64,000 nt of DNA. Origin: Vanessa cardui (lineage: Eukaryota; Arthropoda; Insecta; Lepidoptera; Nymphalidae). Made by a program: the position numbers and the translations under genes. The first letter of the stretch is position 1. The number at the start of each line of letters is the position of its first letter. This document shows, piece after piece, positions 1-11,648 of this stretch. The notes under the pieces were generated by a model. It did no database searches and was not told the DNA's origin. It saw only the letters and a list, made by a program, of their open reading frames with translations. The stretch is from contig NC_061154.1 of the NCBI RefSeq assembly GCF_905220365.1, positions 11,408,001 to 11,472,000 of the forward strand. Direction: 5' to 3'.

Positions 1-284
1 CTCCATTTAGGAAAAGTACAACAAGACACCCATACACGCTATGTCCTCCTTATACTACAACGTCTGGTGAAGAATTGAGAGCACCGATCGTAAGGCCAGA
101 ATGTTCGCATAGAGTTAGTAAAGTAAATTTTAACAAAAAAATTTATACGACTAAAGGTGATATATTCAATATTAGTGAAAGCAATTACTTTCCCAAACCG
201 GAAGAAACACTTAAACGTCGTTTTCCTCCCACATCCTATAGGAATTCTAAGAAAAGTTTCCAAACGTCTTGGCCGTTTGGATGA
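1..284 (+). CDS. 3' end of an unrecognised gene (partial at left edge)
   Basis: The frame starting at base 3 is open to a TGA at 282-284 and gives 93 residues with no in-frame ATG near the left edge, so the gene or exon begins outside the window. The peptide contains two cysteines (in LCPPY and PECSH), a Ser/Lys/Pro-rich tail and no membrane segment. An AATAAA signal follows at 367-372, about 85 bases after the stop, as expected for a last exon. The overlapping minus-strand reading frame (39-293) is treated as a shadow. I do not recognise the family. By position it may belong with the small secreted-type genes that follow to 12.3 kb, but no shared motif proves this. Confidence 0.4.
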   Translation, partial: PFRKSTTRHPYTLCPPYTTTSGEELRAPIVRPECSHRVSKVNFNKKIYTTKGDIFNISESNYFPKPEETLKRRFPPTSYRNSKKSFQTSWPFG

Positions 285-857
285 AAATAACATTAAAGTG
301 AAGTGTACAGCTGCTTACTCGATAATAATAATGAACTTCAGTTGCTATGTTATTAATTTCCTTAAAAATAAAATTTTGAAAACAACTTCATAGCTTTTAT
401 TTTAGCAAAAAGTCCTTACGGATTTTAAATTAATAGTTTTTTCGTGCTGTTGTTAGTAGCCAACTTTTTGGGATTTTTATTCCATTGTTACGTATCTATG
501 GTGCAATAATTTTTGAGATCTATTCTTTAACTCTAATATCCTACCAATTATGTTTAAAAAAAGTTCTTAATATTTACTTATATTAACTCCTCTATGGTCT
601 GTCTTCTACTCGTGAGCAATATAATTAATAATATGTCCTGAGTTGTTGGTCGGTCTCCTTTAAAATTGAGTACCGTGAACGATATCGGTAAGGATGAAAT
701 CATCATCATCAAGGTATTCCAAATACAGTCTGGGCTTCTACGTGACCTATGTACTACTGACCACATACGGACGGCATTTAAATATTTAACTGCAAAAATA
801 CTATGAATTTTTTCTTTTAATAATAATCTGACCTAACATAACTTAAGATAATGATTT
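285..857. other. AT-rich spacer between the first two small genes
   Basis: It holds the AATAAA at 367-372 that probably serves the gene ending at 284. It also contains a donor-like G-GTAAGG near 687-693 and an ATG followed by a TCA run at 694-711 with a donor-like GTATTC. That ATG could be a first coding exon for the next gene, but its phase does not match, so it is not called. Confidence 0.4.
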
Positions 858-1220
858 ATGTTTCAGTCAATCTTGATGATGGTGTCAAGCACTTGTTTTA
901 ACGTTCAAGCAGCATTACCCTGGGAACATTGGTCATGGTCGATGCCCCAAGCACCTATTGAGCATTTCTTCCGGAGATATGAAAACAATTTAATACCAAT
1001 TAAATTACCAAGAATTCAGTGCGAATGTCCGCCGAATAAAGGTAATCCTAATATTATAATTAATGGACACATTAGTTTGGTGTTACGCATTCACGGCTTA
1101 AGTTCTCAATCGATCATCTTAACATTTTGTGTACAACATGTCACAGATAGGAAAAAGAACAAGGCTACACCAGCCCCACCTCTTTCCCATATGGATGATA
1201 TTATTTCATTGAATGTATAA
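858..1220 (+). CDS. Small secreted-type protein, unrecognised (exon or single-exon gene)
   Basis: The frame is open from an ATG at 858 to a TAA at 1218-1220 (120 codons). The N-terminus has a weak hydrophobic stretch, ILMMVSSTCF, followed by VQA-ALPW, which resembles a signal-peptidase site. The sequence TTTATGTTTCAG ends at 866 and looks like a 3' splice site. In the gene at 11649 the signal-peptide core likewise starts just after an acceptor, so exon sequence from 867 (phase 0) with an upstream mini-exon is an alternative to starting at 858. A CxCPP motif follows. A donor-like AAAG-GTAATC at 1042 could splice to 1764 in frame and replace the last 59 residues. Family not recognised. Confidence 0.4.
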   Translation: MFQSILMMVSSTCFNVQAALPWEHWSWSMPQAPIEHFFRRYENNLIPIKLPRIQCECPPNKGNPNIIINGHISLVLRIHGLSSQSIILTFCVQHVTDRKKNKATPAPPLSHMDDIISLNV

Positions 1221-1763
1221 CACACGTTATGTGCAGTCTGTCACCATTGTGCATTTTTGCTTATGAGATTTAGATATGAAATTTCTACTACTATTCTTGC
1301 CACAATTAAACGTAGTCGTTTGTAGAATTAATTTATATATAATTGAGACTTTAATATTAATTATATACTTATTAAATATAATTAGTAGTCATTTGTGAAA
1401 GTAGCCGTTTGAAATTTTAAATTCTCATCAGAATACAGACGAGATCACCACTTAGGTATGCTAGGCATAGGCGGAACTTTAGTCCGCTTCAGTTGTTAAA
1501 AGTTTTGTCCTTGTTTCGCTATCTTCGTCAATTATTTCTCCTGCCCTCAAAATTATCATTCTAGTTTTTTTTTTTTTCTCTTCTCATATATTTTGTAACT
1601 AATCAATATTAAGTTTTATATTAGATATGCAAAATATGCTCATATCATCTATTTGGTGTAGTAACATAAACGAAACATATGCGAAACCAATAATAAATAC
1701 TGTACATACATACCTTTCATGTGTTCTTTTCTTGCATCTTATTTTTTGCAAGAAAATTAAAAG

Positions 1764-2143
1764 ATTATATAAAGTATCTCAATTCAAAACAAGAACAAAT
1801 TATAAAATTAAATTTTGTTGTTAAAGAATGTAATATGGAATACGAAATCAATAAGGATATGATTTACTTTCAAAATTTGAAAGGTATCATTAAAGACAAT
1901 GAATTGATGAAACTAAAAGAAGATTTTGATGAAAATATAATTCGAAAAAATAAGAATACAGGAAAAATAATTAACGAAACATTAATATTAAATAGAAAAA
2001 GAAGACATGGCGATGTTATATTAGGTTCAAAAGAATTAACTAGAGATTGTTGTTGTCCGACAAGAATTGTTAAAATTCCTGCTTTTATAACGAATAAGAA
2101 GTTCGACGAAGTTGTTGAAAGAATAAACAAAAAAGGACTTTAA
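1764..2143 (+). CDS. Candidate terminal exon with a CCCP motif, unrecognised
   Basis: The frame is open to a TAA at 2141-2143 and encodes a Lys/Glu/Asn-rich peptide ending RINKKGL, with a triple-cysteine RDCCCPTR near the end. The only internal ATG that would start it is at 1835. A long pyrimidine tract at 1713-1750 precedes acceptor-type AGs ending at 1752 and 1763. The acceptor at 1763 is phase-compatible with the donor at 1041/1042 of the upstream ORF, so 867-1041 plus 1764-2143 would form one gene with CxCPP and CCCP motifs. The acceptor at 1752 has the better tract but the wrong phase for that join. The exon may instead belong to an independent gene whose first exon I cannot place. Confidence 0.4.
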
Positions 2144-4100
2144 TGAAGTGTTTCGGCTCTTACGGATCTGATAAAATATATGGAAAGTTTTATTATCATT
2201 AAAATTGACAAAACAATTTGTTCTATAAGAAATATTAGAATATAAATTATTGTGTCTTTTTTATTTGTATTCTCATTCTGTATTTTTATCTTATATACCT
2301 TGTTTTAATATAAATTATTTTGTTTGTAAAATGACTAATTCTTCATCATAAATGTCATTCTATGAAGTTCATACCAATAACTATAATATTTTCTTATTTA
2401 CCAAACATTTTCCAACTGTAAAATGTATAATTATTAACTTACAGTATACAAATAAACAATTATAAATTAATTAATATTCCTAAAAATTTAAAAGTAAATA
2501 ATCTTTATCTATACTTGTTATGGGACTATTGACTCATTTCGCGATACCCTCGACGGCACAAGTCGGAGACTCAAAGGTAAAACACCAAATTGAAACAAAT
2601 ATCTGCAGTGCCAATACAAGTATTTGCCCATTAGCCTCGCATCGCATAAGAGCTGCTCTTTTCTGCATTACATATTCTAAAATAAACTTTTACCGTATGA
2701 TCATATAACAAAATTTCTCTATAACTACTGTTTGTTTGTTTATCACAAGCTGAGTTGACACTTGCTCCTCGGAGGATGACTACTATATTGGTAAATATTT
2801 TAAATAAATAAATAAAACGACTGCAACTACGATAATTATAATTTGACATATAACATTTAATAATATAAAATTGATAAAATTATTGTCTTAACTTTGTCTT
2901 AACATATTATTAGACATTGTTTTTATGTACCTCTACTTCACCTTACAATTACGATAATCTTCTAATTTTTGTCAAAAATCACGTAGTGGCAACCCTCAAA
3001 GAATCCCTGGGCTCTCAAACCAATTAGTAGATTACCCAATAACACGAGCAGAGAGGCTCTGGGTCGAGTCGAGACTGCTGTAAACTCATAGCGGAGCTAT
3101 CCTCGGGAGTAGAACTTAATCTCAACGAGCACTCCTCGTTAGAGCAAATCGTAGTCCGAGACCATCTTGCCCACCATCTTGTATAAAATTGACCTGTCAT
3201 TAGCTATGTAAGTCGAATAACTCTTTGCTTTCGTCTCATCCAGACTTCGGTAAAGTAAGACCAAGGATGCTTTTGTGAGCATACTATTCGTTGCTGATAC
3301 CATAACACCACTTCGCTTAAACCCAGTGCGCCTTGCCTTTCTCTGTTACAAGGTTTGGATCATAATTCTGCCAAAGCGGACTCCTGAAAATTTTTCGAAT
3401 ACCACCACGGAGCTCATCGATAACACGAAACCGAAGTACATAATTTCCTATAATGTAGCAGTTGTCTGTGCATGATATCCGCCATATTCTGGACCTAGAC
3501 GACTAGGCTTTTGAAGTACTCTTCAAAGATATAATGTAAGATAGCATTAGTGTGGGAAATATAATACTGTTGCATTAGCAGCATTTAAATTAAGCATTTA
3601 AATTAGTGTATTATCTTACGAAGATGTCAGTATTTGATGATATAAATAGAAAAGTAGTTCATTACACATGTGACTGTCTGTATTCTTCGAATAATAATGA
3701 AGATAATAATCTCAGTATTGGCTGTAGCATTTATCTATCACGTCTTAATACGAGTGATACAAATGGCAACGCGTGTTATGAATAAACATCTCAATACACA
3801 TTCATTTATAACAATATGAATAAAAATAATATTATATAGAATTTCGTACCTTTGTTTTTTATAATGTTTTTGACTTTGTGAATATTATCTACAAATGAGT
3901 AAAAAATATATTGCTTTTTAAAGAGATTACTGGTTATTTGTACTGCTATTCAAAGCCTGTTTATTTTTGTTACGTTCATTTACATTATTTAAGTGAATAC
4001 AAATTAATTTTATTATTATTAACTATTATCATATGAAGCAAGTTTAAACCCAAAGAGGGAGAGGGGTTGTAAATACTTTTTAAAAATAACGACCTACCCC
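2144..4100. other. Non-coding stretch with an anonymous GC-richer block
   Basis: Mostly AT-rich. An AATAAA occurs at 2451-2456. A short ATG frame at 2520 runs into a donor-like AAAG-GTAAAAC near 2577 and could be a tiny exon, but nothing supports it. From about 2990 to 3500 the base composition rises and every frame carries stops, which looks like an old transposable-element fossil that I cannot assign. Confidence 0.35.
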
Positions 4101-4109
4101 TAAAATGCG

Positions 4110-4290
4110 GGCAAATGCAAACTACAGGCACAAGGAACATAACATCTTAGGTCCCAAGGTTGGTGGCGCATAGGCGATTTAGGGAATGATTAATATTTCT
4201 TACAGCGCCATTGTCTATGGGCGGTGGTGACTACCCAGCATCGGGTGGCCATCATGCTCGTCAACTAACCTATGCCATAATAATGGGCAA
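4110..4290 (-). repeat. Short interspersed repeat, family M (decayed copy)
   Basis: It contains ACAGGCACAAGGAACATAAC, CATTGTCTATGGGCGGTGG and ATGCTCGTC in the order expected for the reverse complement of the copy at 7697-7977. The family resembles SINE-type elements abundant in butterflies (such as those named Metulj in Heliconius); the exact name is uncertain. Confidence 0.7.
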
Positions 4291-4920
4291 AATCTAGTAC
4301 AACAAAAACATATAACTATTATAAAAGCAATATCCGTTCTGAAATTGAAATCTCTAATAATGTAAAAGTTTGATGTTAATCGCATTAGCAGTTTTACCGT
4401 GAATCTAGAAAAATCAAACGAATAAAAATTCTTTATAATATTACTTTCTTTGTGATATTAGTGTAACACGTCACACTAACATGGATTCGTTTTTTCCAAT
4501 AAATGCTACGTTTTCAATAAATAGTAAAAAGCATTGTTCATTCGTTATTATTCACAAAACAACCTTTTACCTTTCAAATAAAGTAACAATTGAATACAGC
4601 GCTATTTTACCCGTAGCAATAATGTATTTTTCATTTCAATTACTGTTTCAACGTGAATAAATGTATAAGCATTTTCGAAGTGATAATATTGTTTCTTTTT
4701 ATTTGCTGTAGTTACATATATGCAAAACTATAGTTTTATTTTATATTATTAAGTACAATATATTTTATTATGTGTTGTAAAATCATTTTGATTGTTACTC
4801 TGATGACATTCTTATCAGGTGCCGAATTGCAGCAAATAGCAGACCAAAATACTGGTAAACTTTTAATTGCATTGATATTTTTTTACTCAGTCATTCAAAC
4901 TTTCTTTTGTGTCATTATTA

Positions 4921-5145
4921 GGCGGAAAGTGGTCACCACGGGCCTAAAGACGTTGTTAGGGTAGGTAATCATCCCTTACATCACCTAGGCATCACCAGCC
5001 TTCATTAGTTGTGCCTGTAGTTACACTAGCTCAAACACCCTTCAAACTGGAATAGCAAAATGCTATATTTCTATTGTCGCTAAAATATTTGATTGATGGG
5101 TGGGTGGTACCTACTTGCACAACGCCCTAAAATCAAGTGGGTAAT
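4921..5145 (+). repeat. Short interspersed repeat, family M
   Basis: It begins AGGCGGAAAGTGGTCACCAC and ends with TGGGTGGTACCTAC, TTGCACAACGCCCTA and CAAGTGGGT, matching the internal and 3' parts of the copy at 7697-7977 with many substitutions. It overlaps the end of a spurious frame at 4770-4964. Confidence 0.7.
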
Positions 5146-5149
5146 TATT

Positions 5150-7060
5150 TATCAAACTTAATATAACAACCATAAATTAATGATTTAATATTCATTTTTA
5201 TATAAAAATATACGTCGTGTTTTTGTAATAAAATTACAGAGTGCACATCAAACTGTGACCGGCCGCCGATAATTCTATTACCAGTTTTTATAAAAATCTA
5301 TAGATACCCTCAAAACGCAACAACAGAACCAAACCGAGAAGAGAGTGAATAAGCTACATTCCATCAAGACATATAACACATAATAGAGATTATATAGGAA
5401 ATAGAAACGAATAGACTTAGAAATATAAATATTGTCGACTACGACTACGATAATTTCAGATAAAATATAGCGGTTTATATGTATTACTGCACTCTAAGGA
5501 TTTTATAAAGATTCTTCGAGTATTGAAACTACAACCACGAATGGCGTTTATGAAATTTATGCAGATTTAGTTATTTGAAGTTATTATCATTTTTCGATTT
5601 GTCAATAAAGTTAAACATTTCTTTGTTGTTTATTTTTTTGCCTCGACGAATATTTTTAAATACAAAAGGCTAATGGATCACATTCAAGTGACTTTTTCAT
5701 ATACATAGTTAAGGAGCCGGAGAGTGATGTAGGTTACTTTATAACGCGTAAATCCACTCGAGAAAAACCGCATTCGAATGCTAATGACATTTAAAAATTA
5801 TTTCACATTTTTATTCGTTTCAAGAGTCGGAATAAATAAAAACAATCGAACAATACATTTACAGTACTTGTAAATTAAACGAAAAAAAAAAAACAAAAGA
5901 ACGTAATTTCACTATTTCTGCTTCGCGCCGTTTTACAACGAGCGACATTGTGTTTCACTTATGCATTAAGTCAATTACATCACAGCGCAGGTGGTCTGTG
6001 AAATTTGTTCGTTGACATTTTTCAGCGGGCCAAGAGAAAGAAACTATAAACAGATGTTAACAATACGTCGCTGAAACAAGTTGACGTTTCACTCAGAACG
6101 TTATTGAAAAATGAAACGGTATGTAATATCATATGTGATACATTTTATATTTCTCGCGTCTATTTTAAGAGCGTCGACATTATCTTTATTCCACATATGT
6201 TTGTCTATAGCTCCTCATAACATGTTTCACTACATCTTTTTATTTATTCTAAATTATAATCATCATCTGCCGGTAAATTTGTCGAATGAATGTCTCTTCT
6301 CCTTTTTGAGGAGTAGGTTTGCATATTCCACCACTGTGCTCCAATGCAATGGGTTGGTAGATAAATTAAAGCTATAATTGTAATCAGTCATAATTTACTA
6401 CACAAGTTAGTATAAGTTGCGAAGTGTACATTAGTTAATAAAATAATAATAAAACAAAAAACAAAACAAAATCATTAAAACGTTTTTTATTTGTAACTAG
6501 CGCCACGACCCGACTCCGCATAGGTGCAATACTGGTACTAAATATACTAATTTTTTTTTAATTTACGACATAACATTAGAAACTTATAACAGTATTTCTA
6601 ACTATATTGTCTATGTATTATATAAAAAAAACCTTTCTCTCGAATCACTCTATCTACACTATGTTTTATACTGTGATAATAGATGTAGGCGGGTGGTAGG
6701 TGATATTAAACATATCTTACATTATCAATGCGTCGCCAACCTTGGGAACTATGATGTTATGTACCGTGTGTCTGTGATTACACTGGCTCACTCGCCCTTC
6801 AAACTAGATTACAGAGATACTACAGCAGTAAGGTAGATTCCGTAACGTCCGCAGTTTCAGTTTCCGTCAGTGAGTTTTGATATACAATTTATCTTTAAAA
6901 TAACAACAAATATGCCCGTAATGTTTCATATCTGTATACATATAATGTGATATCTTTTTTTAAATATAGAACATCAACTAAATTATTTACCATCTTGAAC
7001 CAGTGTACTTTTGAACGAGTGTATAATCTCAGTCTTACGTGGTAATATATTATGCACTGT
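5150..7060. other. AT-rich spacer, no gene seen
   Basis: No supported coding exon. A frame at 6111-6377 has a hydrophobic start but no splice or poly(A) context and is not called. A decayed family M fragment lies at 6690-6815 (AACCTTGGGAACTATGATG and ACACTGGCTCACTCGCCC). Confidence 0.4.
6690..6815 (+). repeat. Short interspersed repeat, family M fragment
   Basis: The segment carries CCAACCTTGGGAACTATGAT, TTACACTGGCTCACTCGCCC and TTCAAACT in the same order as the middle part of the copy at 7697-7977. Confidence 0.65.
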
Positions 7061-7071
7061 GTAAGATAATT

Positions 7072-7372
7072 ACGAGTGACCCAGTGGTTAGGACGCCTGC
7101 ATCTTAACCGATGATTTCGGGTTCAAACCCAGGCAAGCACCACTATTTATATGTGCTTAATTTGTGTTTATAATTCATCTCGGTTTCGGCGGTGAAGGAA
7201 AACATTGTGAGGAAACCTGCACATGTCTAATTCCATCGAAATTCTGCCACATGTGCTTTCTACCTACCCGAATTGGAACAGCGTGGTAGAATATGTTCAA
7301 AACTCTCTCCTTAATAGGAGAGAAGACCCAACAGTGGGAAATTTACGGCCTACTACTTTACTTTTGTACTTT
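7072..7372 (+). repeat. tRNA-derived SINE, family S
   Basis: The head contains GACCCAGTGGTTAGGACGCC (pol III A-box region) and GGTTCAAACCCAGG (B box), which is the tRNA-like part. The body then runs through CATGTGCTTAAT-like, GGTGAAGGAAAACATTGTGA and GGAACAGCGTGGTAGAATAT, ending near GTGGGAAATTTACGG. Other copies lie at 21.8 kb, 48.3 kb and 61.7 kb (inverted). The frame at 7223-7408 is a by-product of this element. Confidence 0.85.
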
Positions 7373-7696
7373 ACTTCTTACAAATATCGTATATTAATAA
7401 AAATGTAGTAAATTGGGAAGAAAATAATAACAGAAAAGTTTAAAGGCTTAAGGTAAGCTTAATAGCCTACTAATTGAGCGCAGGAAACAGCAACCGGTAC
7501 AACGCTTAGTGATAGCGAAGGGAGGTATGACGGAGGCGGAGTGCGGTAAACTCCCCACACATGTCCACTAACAAATTTGTGAGGGTTTATCTGGCAATTT
7601 TTATAATTACCCAATACGAGGCTAATTATTGACCTATACGACTATACAGTCGTTTTAGAGAGCATAGAAATACTTTTCTTTTATTTTTATGATATA

Positions 7697-7977
7697 GGTT
7701 GGCGGACGAGCATATGGGCCACCTGATGGTAAGTGGTATATATACCATCACCCATAGACAATGAAGCTGTAAGAAATATTAACTATTCCTTACATTGTCA
7801 ATGCGCCGCCAACCTTGGGAACTAAGATGTTATGTCCCTGGTGCCTGTAGTTACACTGGCTAACTCACTCTTCAAACCTGAACACAACAATACTGAGTAC
7901 TGTTATTTGGCGGTAGAATAACTGATGAGTGGGTGGTACCTACCCAGACGGGCTTGCACAAAGCCCTACCACCAAGT
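7697..7977 (+). repeat. Short interspersed repeat, family M (best-preserved copy)
   Basis: It runs from GGCGGACGAGCATATGGGCC through ATAGACAATGAAGCTGTAAG, CCAACCTTGGGAACTAAGAT and ACACAACAATACTGAGTACT to GGGCTTGCACAAAGCCCTAC and CACCAAGT. I use it as the reference for the other family M copies here. Confidence 0.8.
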
Positions 7978-7979
7978 AA

Positions 7980-8850
7980 ATACATAATACTAAACAATAC
8001 ATGAAATAGTTATCAAAATATGAACTAAAATTAATAAAGAAATAAACGAATGTTTTTATATAGGAAACCCACCATAAATATTTGCTTTAATTTTGAAACT
8101 ACGAAAAGAAACATTTATTTATTTATATCATACTAGAAATGTCGCACGTATAAACTGATATCAACAATTTCAAGTAGTAACGTTGCTTTTTACTTTTATC
8201 GCACGGGATGTTTGTAATTGTGAAAGTAGTATGTACGATTATATATATATATACTGTATATGTATGTGTAAGAAGCATTCGATGGAACTAAGACGCCACC
8301 TGTTGTACATTAATGGTAATCTGCGAGAAGTTAACCAACACCCAACAACAAATATCCAGTCTCATCTCGATCGCATACACAAAGAAAATAAGCGTTATTT
8401 CATAGATTTAAAGTGGTAAACAACTGTACTTAGGCATATAATAAACATTTATGAAAAAAAGCGAAACCAACAATGTAAATATATAGGTAAGATTAAACTT
8501 ACGACAATACTATAAAACTTTAGAAAGAACCAACTCATGTTATAAAATGAGGAATTTTTTCTTTTAATTTTTCAATTTTAATATCAATTTCCTTTTTTCA
8601 CATACGACAATTTAAAAAACATCGACGTCTTCTCTTATTGTTTTATTCAATTATAATACTACAACATGTATGATTAAGGTATATCTTTGATCTTTGCAAG
8701 ATTAACTGTTAAGAGCTTAAGCCGATTAAATGTTTCTCCCAGTGCTCACCCGGCACTGTAACTCCCAAGTGCTTTATTCAAATGCACTATAAACCTAATA
8801 ATAACCGTACAAAAGCTCAATTTATTCATTAATAATTACCATTTCGTTAC
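7980..8850. other. AT-rich 5' flank of the gene at 8853
   Basis: No supported exon. The first coding exon of the next gene should lie here or further upstream. Candidate mini-exons such as ATG ATT AAG followed by GTATATC at 8670-8680 do not match the required phase. Confidence 0.35.
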
Positions 8851-8852
8851 AG

Positions 8853-9378
8853 AGTATTGACATGGACTTGTATTCTAATATTTCATTGGACTACGTTGGA
8901 TTTTATAGACGGCTCCATAGCCGGCGTCACATATATGGATAACTTTGATTTTGAGCAACGGTACAGAGATGTTAATGAATGCAATCCTCTTTATTGGCAT
9001 CCACTTCATTTACCGGATAAATGCATGAAAATGTTTGATAACTTGATTCGCTCCAGACTGGCCCCATTCTCACCGTATCGTGTTGCTGAAGAAAGAGCGA
9101 ATGTTCCTGAGTATGAATTTTATCTAGACGATCTCAAAGAATACTCGAAGTACCCGGAACCAGTTTATGAAGTAGTAACAATGTCCCTGTTTGAAATATT
9201 GTTCGAATATTTAGAAAAAGATGTCAAAGATAATCCGAGTTCTCCAGATTTGGCGTTTTCGCCAAATCTAGGCGTGATGGCCTTATATAAACAGCCCGTT
9301 TCGTATAAAAGTGTTGCAATGATAAAAAAAATTGCCCGCTTTTATTCTAAACAACGTGATTTAATATATAGCAAATAA
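8853..9378 (+). CDS. Small CNPLYW-motif secreted-type protein, main exon (paralogue A)
   Basis: The frame ends at TAA 9376-9378 and encodes about 174 residues. It begins after a good acceptor (TTTCGTTACAG, ending 8852) and needs two bases from an upstream exon that I could not place. The N-terminus contains a hydrophobic stretch (TCILIFHW) suited to the core of a signal peptide whose start is in the missing exon. About 45 residues in is CNPLYWHPLHLPDKC, which matches CNPLYWYPRHIPEYC in the gene at 11649-12303. The rest is acidic and Tyr/Pro-rich with a basic end (KQRDLIYSK). An AATAAA overlaps the stop (9374-9379) and another lies at 9589-9594. The family is unknown to me; the shared motif and exon layout make a tandem-duplicated secreted family likely. 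Confidence 0.6.
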
Positions 9379-9379
9379 A

Positions 9380-11640
9380 TTATTTAAAGATATGACGATG
9401 AAATACTATAAATCTAGTTTTCAATCGCAAGCGTGACTTATTGAAATGGGAAAGTGGAGTCAACTCCAATCCTATCCGTATTTTCGCACCTCCATGAGTA
9501 AATAGAACTATACTGATGATCTAATCGCATCACAGTTCCATTTCGCATTTATGATTTAATACGATTTCAAATATGTGAATAATCTGGAAATAAAGGTTAA
9601 AAAAACAAATCTGTACAATTGACAATAAACATTAAGATACCAATTAGTCGTTTGCTAATTAACTTCTGTTAATGATTTAACATTTACATACTAATTAGGC
9701 GATTGAAAGCTTAAATCTGTCAGCAATTTTATTACTACAAAGCTTTCTCAGAAACACTTTGTATCAAGGTTTTATTATTGAAAGGATTACTGTAAATCTG
9801 CTTTTTGATATATTAATATTGAACTACAAAGATCAAATTAAATTGGTAAAGCTGTTCCGAGAATTATTCTTTATATGATGCGTCCATATATTTCAAATGA
9901 AAATAAGTTAATAGTGGTTGCATTGAACCGAATTCGTTTGTGGGAAATGAGTGATAGCAAAAAATAAAAAAATGCTCGATGCGATATGATCTGCCCACCT
10001 TATCACCTTTCAATTTCCTGTCAGTATATCATCAATATTTATTGGACTTTTATATTAATTTGTTTTTATTGTTTTGTATATATTGGTTATAGTCTGCAGT
10101 GATATTAGCTTAGATTCGATACTATCATTTATGCTTAATACAAACGTATCTAAGTGTGTTCAAAGAATCAATGCACACGTAAAAAATATTTAAAAAAAAA
10201 AAACAAAATTGTAATTCATCTTATTTTTAGATGGAAAATATGTCTATGCATCCTCCTATTGTGAGTGAGCGTACCTGCTCCTGGTACTCTTACCCCTAAG
10301 AGCTTCGACGTTAATCGGAGTGACGGCGGAATTGTTTTTAGATACTTATCCATCGCCCATACTTTGCCGTACTCTGCTGGTCGAGTTCTTATCAAGAGCT
10401 TGAAATACAAAGAAAACGTAGAGCTTATCTGGAGCCTCACTGATGGCCTCAATGGCTGTAGGAAGACTGATATGCTAGGGACAGTCTTTACCATCCTAGC
10501 TATAAAGCTGAAAGCCTGTCCCTCCTCATTGGTTTTAGATTATTATCTTGAAGACATTGGCATCTTCAATTTAATAATCTTACAGGAAAAGTCTTAGGCC
10601 CTGAATGGTGTTACTCTAAGGAGTCTCATTCAACTTCGTATCACAAACTCTACCTTTAATAGTTGTGCAAATAATACAAGGCAGTGTGTCGAGTACCAAC
10701 AGGAAGCTGAAAGAAACTGAATCATCCTGTATATTTCCCTCCCTCATGCTCTCGCGAAAGATGTGGCATGTGACCATTAATTCGTAGGGATAACCCATGC
10801 GTCACTCACTACAGTCCCAAAGATACACAACACCAGATACAGAGTATTAGCACCAGTACCCATACCATATACAGATTAGGTAAGTAAGGCTCAATATAAT
10901 TTTCTTTAAAATAAGAATTACTATTTACTCTTCGAAATAAGCCAATAATAATAAGTGGGGAAGATAGCCAAGGGGTGCGGATTGATTGCGCTTTTGACAC
11001 TTTATCATATTACTATTGAAGTTGGGTTACTATATGAACTACAAATAATCTAGTCCATCAAAATATATAATTACTCTTCCCCAAGCCGATATCGACAATG
11101 CCATCAAAGACAACTCATCAAGCATTATAGTGCACAAGTTTGTGCGATTGCACAAGTGCTATCTCAATAACATCACTTCGATAGTCCTATTTATATTACA
11201 TGAAAAGAAATCTGACTCGTCCACGGCATTTTGAGTAAATTTAACAAATGTATTATATAAAATAACATAAATGTCTAGTATTATTTTACAGATTTCTACA
11301 TTTTTAATTAAGTTTCTCAACTTATACTGGAAAACAAATTTCATCACCCGTCGAATTTCTTAAAATAAATATAACTTACTTCATTGATTTATTTCATTAT
11401 TTTTCTTTAAACAATGAAAAATAAAAGATGTCTTCACAAAATCAGTTCTATTGAATTCCGTCTTGTTTTAATAAAGTGAAAATTTGCCCATTTTTATGTT
11501 CATTGTTCTATGAAAACAATAAAAAACCCTATTGTCTTCTCAAAAAAGTCCTTCCATTGAAAAGAACGTACACAGTAAGAAGTTCCACTTTAAAATCACA
11601 ACTCCAATCACTGCAATCAACCGCTATGCTGATGAAAATT
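9380..11640. other. Spacer with an anonymous GC-richer block
   Basis: From about 10226 to 10800 the composition is higher and overlapping frames exist on both strands (10265-10597 plus, 10216-10494 minus), but no splice signals or recognisable domains. I read it as a decayed mobile-element fragment. The remainder is AT-rich with nothing supported. Confidence 0.35.
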
Positions 11641-11648
11641 CGCGGAGC

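Noticed and set aside
7223..7408. Plus-strand frames at 7223-7408, 21882-22106 and 48426-48611 with similar peptides
   Set aside because: The similarity comes from their lying in copies of the same SINE, not from a gene family.
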